A DNA stretch of 64,000 bases from Acidobacteriota bacterium (GTDB lineage Bacteria > Acidobacteriota > Terriglobia > Acidiferrales > UBA7541). The notes under the pieces are model-generated. The model made no database searches. It was given only the letters and a program-made list of their open reading frames with translations, and had not been told where the DNA came from. Below, piece after piece: positions 17,283-25,731 of the stretch (positions within the stretch are counted from its first letter, which is position 1; the number at the start of each line of letters is the position of its first letter). Location: assembly GCA_003224145.1 (NCBI GenBank), contig QHYN01000199.1, positions 17,654-81,653 of the forward strand, read 5' to 3'. The translations under genes were made by a program, and so were the position numbers.

Positions 17283-18635
17283 TCAGCGCAGGAGTTCGTC
17301 GTCGAGGAAGACGATGTAGGAAGAACTCCATACCGCCTGGGGAAAGAAGCCGCGAGGCTGGCCGGTCACGATGATTTTGAACAGTTCCGGAGACGCGGCC
17401 AGGTCGTTGATGAGCTTTTGATCGGGATCGGGCGGAAGCGGCTGGGCGAGGGCGAGGTGACGAAGGATTTTGAAGATGTTCTCTTCGGCAGGAGCGAGCG
17501 GCACATCGATGCCTACGCTGCGGTATTGCAGCATCGCGTTGGTCTGGTAGAAATGCCAGGCCAGGTTGGCACAGATGGCTACGGCTCGCTCGAAGCGCTC
17601 GTTGATCGCGGAGGACGTCGACTTTGCAGCGGACTTTTCCATTGCGGGAGAATGAGGATCGAGCGCAAGCAAGACGCGGGAATCTTCCTCGCGCGTGAAT
17701 TCGCGGACCATCAATGACCCCGAACGGGCGGTGGCTTTCCAGTGGACCATGCGCGCGCTGTCCGTATGGACGTAGTCGCGTAACCCATACAAATCCTGGC
17801 CGCGGCCTTTGCTGAGACTTTCCAGCGCTCCCTGAATGACGGGCAAGACCTCCATGTACTCTGCCGTTGGTTCTACCGAAGGATAGACGAGCGCTTCCGT
17901 TTTTAAGTCCAATCGCCGCGCCTTCTGCAAGAAGCCGAAAGGAAAACGAGTCACGATGCGGAAGGCATCCTGACGGTAAACGCCGCGCCGCGCGAAGGTG
18001 AGGGGAACGGTTTGCTGGACGCGGTCCTGCTTGGGGAGATAGGGAAAATAAACGGGCTTCTCGAAGATCGCGGCAGCGGATGCCTGTTTTTCTTTCACAG
18101 CTTCGACGCGCAAGGAAAACGAAGGCAACGTGAGCTTTTGATTTTCGAGTTCGATCTGCGCGCGGACCGGCTGCCCAGCGAAAATATGCTCGGGCAAAGC
18201 GAGACGCATTTCGACTCCCGAGAGACTGACCGAAGAGAGAATTCCTGACATGAGCACGAGAGCAATGAGGCTCGCGAGAATCAGGAAGAGAAGATTATTG
18301 CCGGTGTTCAGTGCGGCGAGCGCGACCAGCAGGATTCCGGCGAGATAAATCCAGCCTTCGCGGGAAATTTTGTATTCGATTTTGTAGCCGATCCAGCGGA
18401 GCGGCGTGCGCCGGGCCAGCGTGGGCACCAGCGTGACCGCCACCCATCCGGCAATCGCCAGGGCCACCAGCGCGGAAGTGCTGGCGAGGGCAAGCTGGCC
18501 GAGTTCCGCGGCCGCGCCGGAATACAGTGCCAGAAGCAGCGCGGCGGAGAGCGCGATCATGGAAAGGATGAACGCGCGAACGCCGGGGCGATCGGCCTTG
18601 GCCCAAAGTTGCGCGAGAGTAGTCTGCACGCTCAC
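17283..18635 (-). CDS. DUF58 domain protein (MoxR partner)
   Basis: The product is about 450 residues. Two N-terminal helix pairs (FILSMIALSAALLLALYSGAA; LAGILLVALAALNTG, FLILASLIALVLMSGIL) precede a DUF58 domain. The DUF58 core is near residue 305 (GRGQDLYGLRDYVHTDSARMV, then HWKATARSGSLMVREF), followed by a VWA-like fold (VLLALDPHSP). The ORF extends to 18812, but that part overlaps moxR; GTG 18635, 11 bases after the moxR stop, is the likely start. DUF58 proteins act with MoxR ATPases, probably in assembling or activating envelope complexes. Confidence 0.9.
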   Translation of the reverse strand: MSVQTTLAQLWAKADRPGVRAFILSMIALSAALLLALYSGAAAELGQLALASTSALVALAIAGWVAVTLVPTLARRTPLRWIGYKIEYKISREGWIYLAGILLVALAALNTGNNLLFLILASLIALVLMSGILSSVSLSGVEMRLALPEHIFAGQPVRAQIELENQKLTLPSFSLRVEAVKEKQASAAAIFEKPVYFPYLPKQDRVQQTVPLTFARRGVYRQDAFRIVTRFPFGFLQKARRLDLKTEALVYPSVEPTAEYMEVLPVIQGALESLSKGRGQDLYGLRDYVHTDSARMVHWKATARSGSLMVREFTREEDSRVLLALDPHSPAMEKSAAKSTSSAINERFERAVAICANLAWHFYQTNAMLQYRSVGIDVPLAPAEENIFKILRHLALAQPLPPDPDQKLINDLAASPELFKIIVTGQPRGFFPQAVWSSSYIVFLDDELLR

Positions 18636-18645
18636 AACAACACAA

Positions 18646-19593
18646 TCACAAGGGAACGGGAACGGATTCGACGATATCGTGCAGGACGGATTCCGTGGTC
18701 TCCGATTTTTTCTGCAGCGATGCATGGCGCGCACTGGCGACAACGCGGTGAGAGAAAACCGGGATAGCGAGATGTTTGAAATCGTCGGGGAGGCAATACT
18801 CGCGCCCGTCAAGAAAAGCGCGGGCTTGCGCGGCGCGCTGGAGCATCAAAGTGCCGCGCGGGCTGACGCCGAGAGTGAGCTGGTCGGATTTGCGCGTGCG
18901 GTTGACAATTTCGAGGGCGTAGTCGTGAAGGCTGGAGTCGACCTTCACGTGGGCGACGGCGCTTTGCATGGAGAGCACGTCACCCAGATCCGCGACCGGC
19001 TCGAGCGAGTGGAGCGGATCGTCGCCGATACGCTTGCGCAAGATTTCCCGCTCCGTGTCGTGCGAGGGGTAGCCCATTTTGATGCGCATGAGGAAGCGGT
19101 CGAGCTGGGATTCCGGAAGCGGATAGGTGCCATGATGCTCGACCGGGTTTTGCGTGGCGATGACAAAGAACGGTTGGGGGAGCAGCTGCGTTCTGCCGTC
19201 CATGCTGACCTGGGCTTCGTTCATGGCCTCGAGAAGGGCGGATTGTGTGCGCGGCGTGGTGCGATTGATTTCGTCGGCGAGCACGACATTGGCGAAGATC
19301 GGACCGGGCCGAAATTCAAACTCGCGCGATTCGGGATTGTAAACGCTGACGCCAAGAACGTCGCTAGGAAGCAAATCCGAAGTGAACTGGATGCGCTGGA
19401 AGGTGCAATGAAACGATTTGGCGAGAGCCTGAGCCAGGGTGGTCTTGCCGACGCCAGGAACATCTTCGATGAGCAGATGGCCGCGGGCGAGCAGCGCGAT
19501 GAGCGCGAGCTGGATGGCTTCTTCCTTGCCGTAGATCGCGCGTGCGATGGAGCGCCGAAGCTGCGAGACGACTTGAGCAGTGGCAGCCTGCAT
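18646..19593 (-). CDS. MoxR family AAA+ ATPase
   Basis: The 315-residue AAA+ ATPase has Walker A GVGKTTLAQAL (from residue 47), Walker B NVVLADEINRTTPRTQSALL, and sensor 1 FFVIATQNPVEHHGTYPLPE, which is diagnostic of MoxR. The C-terminal lid domain carries the DUF-type helix bundle. It is the first gene of a pair with DUF58. MoxR proteins work as chaperone-like ATPases for VWA-domain partners. The start codon lies about 70 bases from the divergent tRNA gene. Confidence 0.95.
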   Translation of the reverse strand: MQAATAQVVSQLRRSIARAIYGKEEAIQLALIALLARGHLLIEDVPGVGKTTLAQALAKSFHCTFQRIQFTSDLLPSDVLGVSVYNPESREFEFRPGPIFANVVLADEINRTTPRTQSALLEAMNEAQVSMDGRTQLLPQPFFVIATQNPVEHHGTYPLPESQLDRFLMRIKMGYPSHDTEREILRKRIGDDPLHSLEPVADLGDVLSMQSAVAHVKVDSSLHDYALEIVNRTRKSDQLTLGVSPRGTLMLQRAAQARAFLDGREYCLPDDFKHLAIPVFSHRVVASARHASLQKKSETTESVLHDIVESVPVPL

Positions 19594-19661
19594 GTGTTGA
19601 AAACCCGGGCCCTTCCTGCTACAAATAGGATGACGCCGCGCGGCATCGCGGTTATTTCCCT

Positions 19662-19738
19662 GGGCGACTAGCTCAGTTGGTTAGAGCGCTCCCCTCACAC
19701 GGGAGAGGTCAAAGGTTCAAGTCCTTTGTCGCCCACCA
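19662..19738 (+). tRNA. tRNA-Val (anticodon CAC)
   Basis: A complete cloverleaf is readable: acceptor stem GGGCGAC/GTCGCCC, D-arm GCTCAGTTGGTTAGAGC, anticodon stem CTCCC/GGGAG around the 7-base loop CTCACAC (anticodon CAC, reads GTG), variable loop AGGTC, T-arm AAAGG-TTCAAGT-CCTTT, then A plus an encoded CCA end. It is the only tRNA seen in the window. Confidence 0.97.
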
Positions 19739-19769
19739 TCTTTTCCCTGGCGCCAAAAGCCATTCTAGC

Positions 19770-19775
19770 TAAAAT
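19770..19775 (+). promoter_or_regulatory. -10-like box TAAAAT, six bases before an ATG
   Basis: TAAAAT is followed by six bases (CTCAGC) and ATG 19782, with no Shine-Dalgarno. This spacing would put the transcription start at or next to the ATG, i.e. a leaderless mRNA. Confidence 0.4.
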
Positions 19776-19781
19776 CTCAGC

Positions 19782-20261
19782 ATGTCAACGTTCCTACGTA
19801 CGATTGAGTTTCTATGTTTGAGCCTGTGGCTGGGGAGCGATGTTTTTCTCAGCTTTATGGTGGCGCCGGGAGCATTCCGGATTTTGAGCAGCCGGGACCA
19901 GGCTGGGGCGATCGTTGGATATTCGCTGACGCGGATGCATTTGGTTGGAATCGCGTGCGGCATTGTGTTGCTGCTGGCGCGACTGTTGCGGAGCAGAATG
20001 TTCGCCAGCTTGTTGACCCCGGCCGCGCTTTGCGTGGTGCTGATGATTGCACTGACGGCGATCTCGCAGTTCACCGTGAGCGCGAAGATGGCAATGTTGC
20101 GCGTGCAGATGGGCTCGATTCAGGCAACCGCGGCGGACAGTCCGTTGCTGGCGGAGTTCACCCGGTTGCACCGGATTTCGGTAATGCTCGAAAGCGGAGT
20201 GCTGCTGGCTGGATTCGCAGCTATGTATCTGATAGTGCGTGAGTTAGCGGCCAGATCGTGA
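19782..20261 (+). CDS. DUF4149-like four-helix membrane protein
   Basis: The 159-residue product has four hydrophobic helices: IEFLCLSLWLGSDVFLSFMVAP, LVGIACGIVLLLARLL, LLTPAALCVVLMIALTAIS, and the C-terminal LESGVLLAGFAAMYLIV. It also has the motif LAEFTRLHRIS found in DUF4149/TMEM205-like proteins. The function is unknown. It follows tRNA-Val by 43 bases and appears to have its own promoter. Its last 18 bases overlap the convergent alkA-like gene. Confidence 0.8.
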   Translation: MSTFLRTIEFLCLSLWLGSDVFLSFMVAPGAFRILSSRDQAGAIVGYSLTRMHLVGIACGIVLLLARLLRSRMFASLLTPAALCVVLMIALTAISQFTVSAKMAMLRVQMGSIQATAADSPLLAEFTRLHRISVMLESGVLLAGFAAMYLIVRELAARS

Positions 20262-20960
20262 ATTAGGGGCCTTGGCAGAAGCACGTTTCGCTTTTCGTGG
20301 CTTCGCGGGGCGGATTTTGCGCATGGCGGCGTTGCCGCCGCGCTGACAGGCGCGCCACATGTACCAAGAGGCGACGGTGCGGTAGGGACGCCAGCGTTCG
20401 CCGAAGGCCAGGAGTTCCTTGGGCGTGGGCATCTGCTTTTTGCCGTAAGTGATGGACCAGCCCTTTCTGACGCCGAGGTCGTGGACGGGGAGAACGTCGG
20501 GTCGGCCCAGGCGGAAGATCAGAAACATTTCGACGGTCCAGGCGCCGATGCCGCGGACAGAGACGAGGCGCTTGACGAGTTCTTCGTCGGAGTGCTTTTC
20601 GGCTTGTTCGAGGGTGGGGACGATCCCTTCGATGGTTTTCCTGGCGAGATCTTTCATGGCGAGGATTTTTGCGCCGGAGAGGCCGGCTTTGCGGAGGACG
20701 GATTTGCGGAGCTTGAGCATTTGTTCCGGGGAAGGGGCGCGGCCGTTGTTGCTGAGGGCTTTGACGCGGCCGAAAATGGTAGCCGCGGCTTTCCCGGAAA
20801 TGAATTGGTAGGCGATGGCCTTGAGGAGGACTTCGTAGGGAGAATCGAGTTGGTCGGAATGCAACTGAAATGGAACCGTGTTGGCGATGAGCTCGGCCAG
20901 TTTGGGGTCGATGGAGGCAAGGTGGCGAGTGGCTTCCGCGAGATCGAAAGGGAGAGACAT
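20244..20960 (-). CDS. DNA-3-methyladenine glycosylase (AlkA family)
   Basis: The 238-residue HhH-GPD base-excision enzyme should remove alkylated purines. The conserved core is KRLVSVRGIGAWTVEMFL (helix-hairpin-helix) followed by PVHDLGVRKG, whose Asp is catalytic, and WRPYRTVASWYMWR near the end. It lacks the 4Fe-4S cluster. The ORF opens at 21191, but the homologous start is MSLPFDLAEATRHL at ATG 20960. The C-terminal tail is very Lys/Arg/Ala-rich, which may aid DNA binding. Confidence 0.93.
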   Translation of the reverse strand: MSLPFDLAEATRHLASIDPKLAELIANTVPFQLHSDQLDSPYEVLLKAIAYQFISGKAAATIFGRVKALSNNGRAPSPEQMLKLRKSVLRKAGLSGAKILAMKDLARKTIEGIVPTLEQAEKHSDEELVKRLVSVRGIGAWTVEMFLIFRLGRPDVLPVHDLGVRKGWSITYGKKQMPTPKELLAFGERWRPYRTVASWYMWRACQRGGNAAMRKIRPAKPRKAKRASAKAPNSRSGR

Positions 20961-21090
20961 GACGGAAGAAGATACCAGGCAGGGAAGGGGCGAAGCAATG
21001 AAGTCGAGTTGTGGCGAAAAGCGCAGAAAGACAACGCAGATATGCAGAGAACGCAAAGGGGTGCAGAGAAATCGTGAATAGGCGAGTGGG

Positions 21091-21456
21091 TCACACCTTG
21101 GCGTAATTCTTGAGCTGTTTGGCGAGCTTTTCGATCTCTTGGGTTTCCTTGAAAATGGCAATCGAAAAAATATCGGAGGTGTGGAGCGCATCGACCTGAA
21201 GTCTGAGATCGCTAACTTTGGCGAAGAGCCGCGCCATCGTCTCGCGGAATTCTTTTTCTTGCGCTTGCAATCTCGCGCGCTGAGCGATCTTCGATCCGTA
21301 CACGGGAGTTTCCGTATCCTGCTTCTCGGCAGGCGACGGTGGATCGACCGGAGTCCTGCGCCTGGGAGTGGGGATGGGCGGCGAACATTGAAAAAGGAGA
21401 AGGGAGCTCGAGGCTCCGGCCAGGCTTTTGAGGAAGCAGCGGCGCGTATCGGGCAT
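21091..21456 (-). CDS. Small predicted lipoprotein with a twin-arginine-like signal, unknown function
   Basis: The product has 121 residues. The start is decided by GGAGGTGA five bases before ATG 21456 (MPDTRRCFLK). RRCFLKSLAGASSSLLLFQC looks like a signal peptide with a twin-Arg-like start and a lipobox-type Cys. A Pro-rich spacer (PPIPTPRRRTPVDPP) leads to a helical, coiled-coil-like C terminus (residues about 60-118). I do not recognise a family. It is transcribed away from ychF and lies downstream of a possible small ORF. Confidence 0.65.
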   Translation of the reverse strand: MPDTRRCFLKSLAGASSSLLLFQCSPPIPTPRRRTPVDPPSPAEKQDTETPVYGSKIAQRARLQAQEKEFRETMARLFAKVSDLRLQVDALHTSDIFSIAIFKETQEIEKLAKQLKNYAKV

Positions 21457-21458
21457 AG

Positions 21459-21635
21459 TCACCTCCAAGGCAGGACTTCCGGGGCGAGTCGGCGGAATTG
21501 CTGGTTCGATGGTATCACTTCAGGCGCGTATGCCGCCCAGTCGCGGGCAAACGCGCCCAACAAGTCTCCCTGCTGGATTGCGGCACTCATGGCAGCCTCC
21601 AAGCGGAGACAAGCTATCACACGTTTTGTGGCCAT
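21459..21635 (-). CDS. Possible small ORF (58 aa), unknown
   Basis: A 58-residue frame (MATKRVIACLRLEAAMSAAIQ) ends within the ribosome binding region of the lipoprotein gene, as in a compact operon. The longer track ORF (from 21710) overlaps the ychF start and is less likely. No clear Shine-Dalgarno or family is seen, so this is a weak call. Confidence 0.3.
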   Translation of the reverse strand: MATKRVIACLRLEAAMSAAIQQGDLLGAFARDWAAYAPEVIPSNQQFRRLAPEVLPWR

Positions 21636-21704
21636 TTCGTTGGGCGTGACGAGTGGCGGACGGCCGATGGTGGCCACAGACGTGTGTGCTAAACTCTCGC
21701 GTTT

Positions 21705-22775
21705 ATGCAAGCGGGAATTATTGGACTACCACAGGTGGGGAAGACCACGCTGTTCCGGATTCTGACGAAGGCGCACGTCGAGGGAAAAGGCGGGGCGTCG
21801 GCGACACACGTGGGCGTAGCCAAAGTTCCGGAGCCGCGGCTAGTGGAGCTGGCGAAGCTCTACAATCCGAAGAAAATCACATACGCCACGGTGAATTATG
21901 TGGATTTAGGCGGCATGCAGAAAGAGCGCACGCGAGATGCGCTTGCGCAGTTGCGCGAAGTGGACGTGATTGCGCACGTGATTCGCGTGTTCGAGGACCC
22001 GAGCGTGCCGCATTCGGAGGGGAGCATTGATCCGCTGCGGGACGCAACGAATCTAGATTTGGAGCTGATGCTTTCGGACCACGATCAGATAACGCGGCGG
22101 CTGGAGCGCGTAGAAAAGGATCTGAAGAAAAAGCGCGATCCGGTGCTGGAAATCGAGCAGACGGCATTGGGAAAATGCAAAGCGCAACTGGAAGCGGAGA
22201 AGCCGCTGCGCGAATTGGAGTTGACGCAGGAAGAACGGAAGTCGATTGGGGGATTTTTGTTTTTGTCGGTGCGGCCGGTGCTGTATGTGCTGAACCTGAG
22301 GGACGAAGAAGCGGACAAGCTGGATACGGCGGTAGAGCGGCACAAGTTGAGCGCATTGCAGGGAAGGCCGAACGCGGCGGTGGTGGCGGTGTGCGGACGG
22401 CTGGAAGCGGAACTGGCGGAGATGGACGAGAAAGAAGCGGCGGAATTGCTTGCGTCCTATGGATTGAAAGAGCCAGGACTGAACCGCTTGATTCGCGCAA
22501 CGTATGATTTGCTGGGACTGATCCAGTTTTTCACGGCAGGGGAGCCGGAAGTGCGGGCGTGGACGATTCGAAAGGGTGCTCCGGCCGTGAAAGCGGCGGG
22601 AGTGATTCACAGCGACATCGAGAAAGGATTCATTCGAGCGGAAGTGGTGAGGTGGGATGATTTGGTGGCGGCGGGAAGCTTGGCGGCGGCACGGGAAAAG
22701 GCGCAGGTGCGGCTGGAGGGGAAAGAGTATGTGGTGCAAGAAGGGGATGTGATTTTGTTTAGGCATTCAGGATGA
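21705..22775 (+). CDS. ychF: Redox-regulated ATPase YchF/OLA1
   Basis: This 356-residue Obg-family P-loop protein prefers ATP over GTP. Walker A is GLPQVGKTTLF at residue 7 (the family reads GLPNVGKS). NVRDEE-type specificity is replaced by LNLRDEEAD, and there is a C-terminal TGS-like domain (FFTAGEPEVRAWTIRKGAPAVKAAG, then HSDIEKGFIRAEVV, YVVQEGDVILFRHSG). The family binds ribosomes and takes part in stress responses. It appears monocistronic; a TAAACT box lies 9 bases before the ATG. Confidence 0.96.
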   Translation: MQAGIIGLPQVGKTTLFRILTKAHVEGKGGASATHVGVAKVPEPRLVELAKLYNPKKITYATVNYVDLGGMQKERTRDALAQLREVDVIAHVIRVFEDPSVPHSEGSIDPLRDATNLDLELMLSDHDQITRRLERVEKDLKKKRDPVLEIEQTALGKCKAQLEAEKPLRELELTQEERKSIGGFLFLSVRPVLYVLNLRDEEADKLDTAVERHKLSALQGRPNAAVVAVCGRLEAELAEMDEKEAAELLASYGLKEPGLNRLIRATYDLLGLIQFFTAGEPEVRAWTIRKGAPAVKAAGVIHSDIEKGFIRAEVVRWDDLVAAGSLAAAREKAQVRLEGKEYVVQEGDVILFRHSG

Positions 22776-22893
22776 AGTAAGGACGCAGGGAAGTAAGGAG
22801 GTAGGGAAAAAAGAATTAACACAGAGAACGCGGAGGGCTCAGAGTCCACAGAGAAGACAGAGGAAAAAAGCGAAAAAGAGTTAAAGGCAATTC
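22776..22893. other. Purine-rich intergenic spacer
   Basis: This 118-bp stretch is low in complexity and rich in short CAGAG/ACAGAG repeats (for example CACAGAGAAGACAGAGG). A similar purine-rich patch lies at about 21025-21070. I see no gene in it; the ZIP gene start follows it. Confidence 0.5.
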
Positions 22894-23637
22894 ATGGGAC
22901 ATGATGTGACATTTCGCACGGCGCTGGCGGCGGGGCTGGGGCTCGTAGCCGCAGCGGGGAATTTGCTCGGCGGATATTTTGTCGTTCGAAAGGACTGGCC
23001 GCGGCAATCCCTGCAATATTTTTTGGCGCTGGGCGCCGGGTACATGCTGGCGGTGGCGTTTCTGGAGGTGATTCCCGAGTCGGTGCGGCTATCAGGGGAG
23101 GGCGCGCTCCTCTTCGTGCTGATTGGATTTTTTCTGGTGCATTTGTTCGAGCATACCATCGCGCCGCATTTTCATTTTGGAGAGGAGACGCATCACGAGG
23201 AGTTCAGCTCCGTTCATGCGGGGGACACGGTGCTTCTCGGATTGGTCATTCACACGTTTTTTGATGGCGTGGCGATCGCGGCAGGGTTTCTGGTTTCGAC
23301 GTGGCTGGGTGTAGTGTTGTTTGTGGCGGTGTTTCTGCACAAACTGCCGGAGGGGTTTACGATCGCGTCGGTGGCGCTGGCGAGCGGACGGGGAAAGCGC
23401 AACGCCATTCTGGGAGCAGGGTTATTAGGAGCGGCGACGCTGTTTGGAGTGCTGTTGACGAGCGCGCTGCAAGGACAATTGAAATACGCGCTGCCACTGT
23501 CCGGAGGAGTGACGGTGTACGTGGCGGCGACGGACCTGTTGCCCGAAGTGAACCGCGAGCCGAATTGGCGGATGGCGTTGCTGGTGTTCCTGGGTGTCGC
23601 TAGTTTGTTGATAATGCAACGCTTGTTTCATGTTTGA
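22894..23637 (+). CDS. ZIP-family divalent metal transporter
   Basis: The 247-residue protein has about eight transmembrane segments. The ZIP signature helices carry conserved His/Glu residues: LVIHTFFDGVAIAAGF and VFLHKLPEGFTIASVAL, likely the metal pathway in TM4 and TM5. Between TM3 and TM4 lies a His/Glu-rich cytoplasmic loop (HFHFGEETHHEEFSSVH) that may bind zinc. The family imports zinc, iron or manganese; the substrate cannot be fixed from sequence. Confidence 0.93.
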   Translation: MGHDVTFRTALAAGLGLVAAAGNLLGGYFVVRKDWPRQSLQYFLALGAGYMLAVAFLEVIPESVRLSGEGALLFVLIGFFLVHLFEHTIAPHFHFGEETHHEEFSSVHAGDTVLLGLVIHTFFDGVAIAAGFLVSTWLGVVLFVAVFLHKLPEGFTIASVALASGRGKRNAILGAGLLGAATLFGVLLTSALQGQLKYALPLSGGVTVYVAATDLLPEVNREPNWRMALLVFLGVASLLIMQRLFHV

Positions 23638-23765
23638 AAAGGTAGCCGGTATTTCTCGGCTTTGACCCTAACATCATCCTAAAGCCTTTTGATACAATAG
23701 CTTACCAGGGATTTAAGGGCCTCTCGAACAAGCAACTTTCTGAGACAAGTTGGGTTTGATACGGT

Positions 23766-24374
23766 GTGGCGGCTATGGCCAGGTCGGACGTCCAACTGAT
23801 GCTGGACGTAAAGGCGGGCGACGAACAGTCGTTCGGGCTTCTGCTGCATCGCTACAGGAGTCCTTTGGTTAATTTCCTGTACCGCATGGTTCGGAACCGG
23901 GAACAGGCAGAAGATTTGGCGCAGGAAGTTTTTTTGCGGGTGTATCGCGCGAGAGAAGAGTACGTGCCAAGCGCGAAGTTCACCACCTGGCTCTTCCGGA
24001 TCGCGACCAATCTGGCGTTGAATTCGTTGCGCGACAATCGGTATCAACGCATGGAGATTTCGCTGGATGCGCCGGTGACCGTGGATGCGGAAGACGGCGA
24101 AGAGAAGGCGCTGGACGTTGCGGAAAAGCATCCGAACATCGAGCAGCACTTGATCGAGGAGACGCGGCGCAAGATGATCCGGCACGCGATTGAGAAGTTG
24201 CCGGAGAAACAGAGAGCGGCGGTGCTGCTGCACAAGTATCAGGAGCTGGATTACGGAGAGATCGCCAAGATTCTGCAATGCTCGGAGAGCGCGCTGAAAT
24301 CACTGCTATTCCGGGCGTACGAAACGTTGCGAGTGGAACTCGCCCCCCTCGTGGCGCAGCAGGGCAAGCTGTAG
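23766..24374 (+). CDS. ECF-type RNA polymerase sigma factor
   Basis: The 202-residue sigma factor has region 2 (LLLHRYRSPLVNFLYRMVRN, AEDLAQEVFLRVYRA, TWLFRIATNLALNSLRD) and region 4 (LPEKQRAAVLLHKYQELDYGEIAKILQCSESALKSLLFRAYETLR). There is no region 3, so it is an ECF factor of the RpoE type. The ORF starts at GTG 23766; ATG 23775 is an alternative. A TACAAT box lies about 75 bases upstream. It is followed after 27 bases by a zinc anti-sigma gene, its likely regulator. Confidence 0.95.
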   Translation: MAAMARSDVQLMLDVKAGDEQSFGLLLHRYRSPLVNFLYRMVRNREQAEDLAQEVFLRVYRAREEYVPSAKFTTWLFRIATNLALNSLRDNRYQRMEISLDAPVTVDAEDGEEKALDVAEKHPNIEQHLIEETRRKMIRHAIEKLPEKQRAAVLLHKYQELDYGEIAKILQCSESALKSLLFRAYETLRVELAPLVAQQGKL

Positions 24375-24401
24375 AAGTTGGGCCGGGAAGGGAAGGAAGT
24401 T

Positions 24402-24863
24402 ATGAGCTGCAGTCGGATGGAAAACAAGATTTTGGGATACGTGGACGGGCGCCTGAAAGAAGGCGAACGGCTAGAGGTGGAGAAGCACCTGGCGACGTGC
24501 GCGGCTTGCCGCGTGCGCGTGAACGAGTTTCGCGCGGTGCGCGGCTTGCTGGACGAACTGCCGGTGATCGAGCCGTCCTCGGCGTTTGATTTGCGCGTTC
24601 ATGCACGGGTGGCGGCGGAGCCGGTGAAGCAGAGCTGGTGGGCCTGGTTCACGCCGTCGCCGCGTGTGGCGTTCGCGGCGTCGTTGTTGCTGCTGGCGAC
24701 AGTTTGGATTGGAACGCATTCGAGCAACAATCCGCCGCAGATCGCGCAAGACGATATTCCGGTTCTGGAGAATTACGATGTGCTGTCTAGCTTTGATCCA
24801 CTGACGGAATTGCCGCCGCCGGTGCAGGCGGACGAGGCGACGCAACAGAATCAGCAGATGTAA
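24402..24863 (+). CDS. Zinc-finger (ZAS type) membrane anti-sigma factor
   Basis: The product has 153 residues. The N terminus holds the zf-HC2/ZAS motif, with the H-x3-C-x2-C pattern in HLATCAACRV near residue 30. One transmembrane helix lies near residues 91-110 (VAFAASLLLLATVWIG), and a short acidic C-terminal part should be periplasmic. The start ATG 24402 has GAAGGAAG upstream and is preferred over the track start at 24378. It should hold the neighbouring ECF sigma factor at the membrane until a signal releases it. Confidence 0.9.
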   Translation: MSCSRMENKILGYVDGRLKEGERLEVEKHLATCAACRVRVNEFRAVRGLLDELPVIEPSSAFDLRVHARVAAEPVKQSWWAWFTPSPRVAFAASLLLLATVWIGTHSSNNPPQIAQDDIPVLENYDVLSSFDPLTELPPPVQADEATQQNQQM

Positions 24864-24869
24864 GGTGAG

Positions 24870-25595
24870 ATGAAACTGCGAATCCAAATCGGTTGCTTAC
24901 TGATTGCGCTGGGGATCGACGCAGGGATGGCTTTGCCGTGTGCAGCGCAAAAGCACGACACGAACAAGCCGCCCCAGCAACAAAAGCAAGAGCAGAGACA
25001 ACAACAGAGGCAGGCGCCGAGACAAGAGCGGCGGCAAGAGCGGCAAGATGCGCGGAGGGCCCCCAATGGCCGTCCGAATGCTGACCGGCCGCGCAACATT
25101 GCTCCGCCGAATCGGCCAACAGAGTCGATGGGCACGCTCGGTGGGGGGAATCGTCCTCCAAACGCTGGCAATCAGCCGGGACAGCGGCCAAACTTCAATC
25201 CGAACCGGCCACCGAATGCCAGCAATCCCCAGGCAAATCCCAGAAGGTTCCAGGATTTGACGCCGGAGCAGAAACGAAGTTGGGAGAAGTTCAATCGGCT
25301 GCCGCCCCAAAAGCAACAAGAGATGAGAGAGGCAGCTAGGAACTGGCAGAAGCTGACGCCGGATCAGCAGGGGCATATCAAGAATGAGGTGTTTCCAAAG
25401 TGGCAGCAGATGCCGTCCGACAGACAGAGGGCAATTCGACAACGATTGGGCGTGCTGCAAAACATGCCGGAGTCAGCGCGGAACCAGCACTTGAATGATC
25501 CGAACTTCACACGCGGCATGAGCGAAGAAGATAAGGCCATGCTGCGCGATCTGAGCCACATGCATGTGGGCGCGCCGGATCCGCCGAGCGAGTAG
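24870..25595 (+). CDS. Secreted DUF3106 protein
   Basis: The product is 241 residues. A signal peptide (GCLLIALGIDAGMALPCAA) precedes a low-complexity Gln/Arg/Lys-rich segment (residues about 35-60) and a Pro/Asn-rich segment. The C terminus is a DUF3106 domain, with tandem PEQKRSWEKFNRLPPQKQQEM-type helical units (FNRLPPQKQQEMREAARNW, KWQQMPSDRQRAIRQRLG). It follows the anti-sigma gene by six bases, so it is probably the third gene of that operon and may be part of the envelope-stress output or sensing. Function unknown. Confidence 0.85.
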   Translation: MKLRIQIGCLLIALGIDAGMALPCAAQKHDTNKPPQQQKQEQRQQQRQAPRQERRQERQDARRAPNGRPNADRPRNIAPPNRPTESMGTLGGGNRPPNAGNQPGQRPNFNPNRPPNASNPQANPRRFQDLTPEQKRSWEKFNRLPPQKQQEMREAARNWQKLTPDQQGHIKNEVFPKWQQMPSDRQRAIRQRLGVLQNMPESARNQHLNDPNFTRGMSEEDKAMLRDLSHMHVGAPDPPSE

Positions 25596-25697
25596 AACAG
25601 TCTTCCGTTGTAAGTTCTAAGTTTTAAGTCCGGACAAAACAGCTCCACTTGGAAGTTTCGTCTCAACCGATGCTCGTTGCGCAGGGTGAGAGTTGAG

Positions 25698-25731
25698 ATC
25701 CTTCGGGCCGCAAAATGCACGGCCTCAGGAT
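25698..25731. repeat. Inverted repeat of the ATCCTTCG...CTCAGGAT type
   Basis: ATCCT-TCG-GGCC and GGCC-TC-AGGAT flank a 12-base loop, giving a GGCC stem and an ATCCT/AGGAT stem with a small internal loop. From memory, sequences of the form GATCCTTCG...CCTCAGGATGACA are spread through acidobacterial intergenic regions; only one copy is visible here. Confidence 0.5.

Noticed and set aside
20961-21191. 77-codon N-terminal extension of the AlkA-family ORF
   Set aside because: The translation is Ser/Pro/Arg-rich junk-like sequence and the domain begins at ATG 20960.
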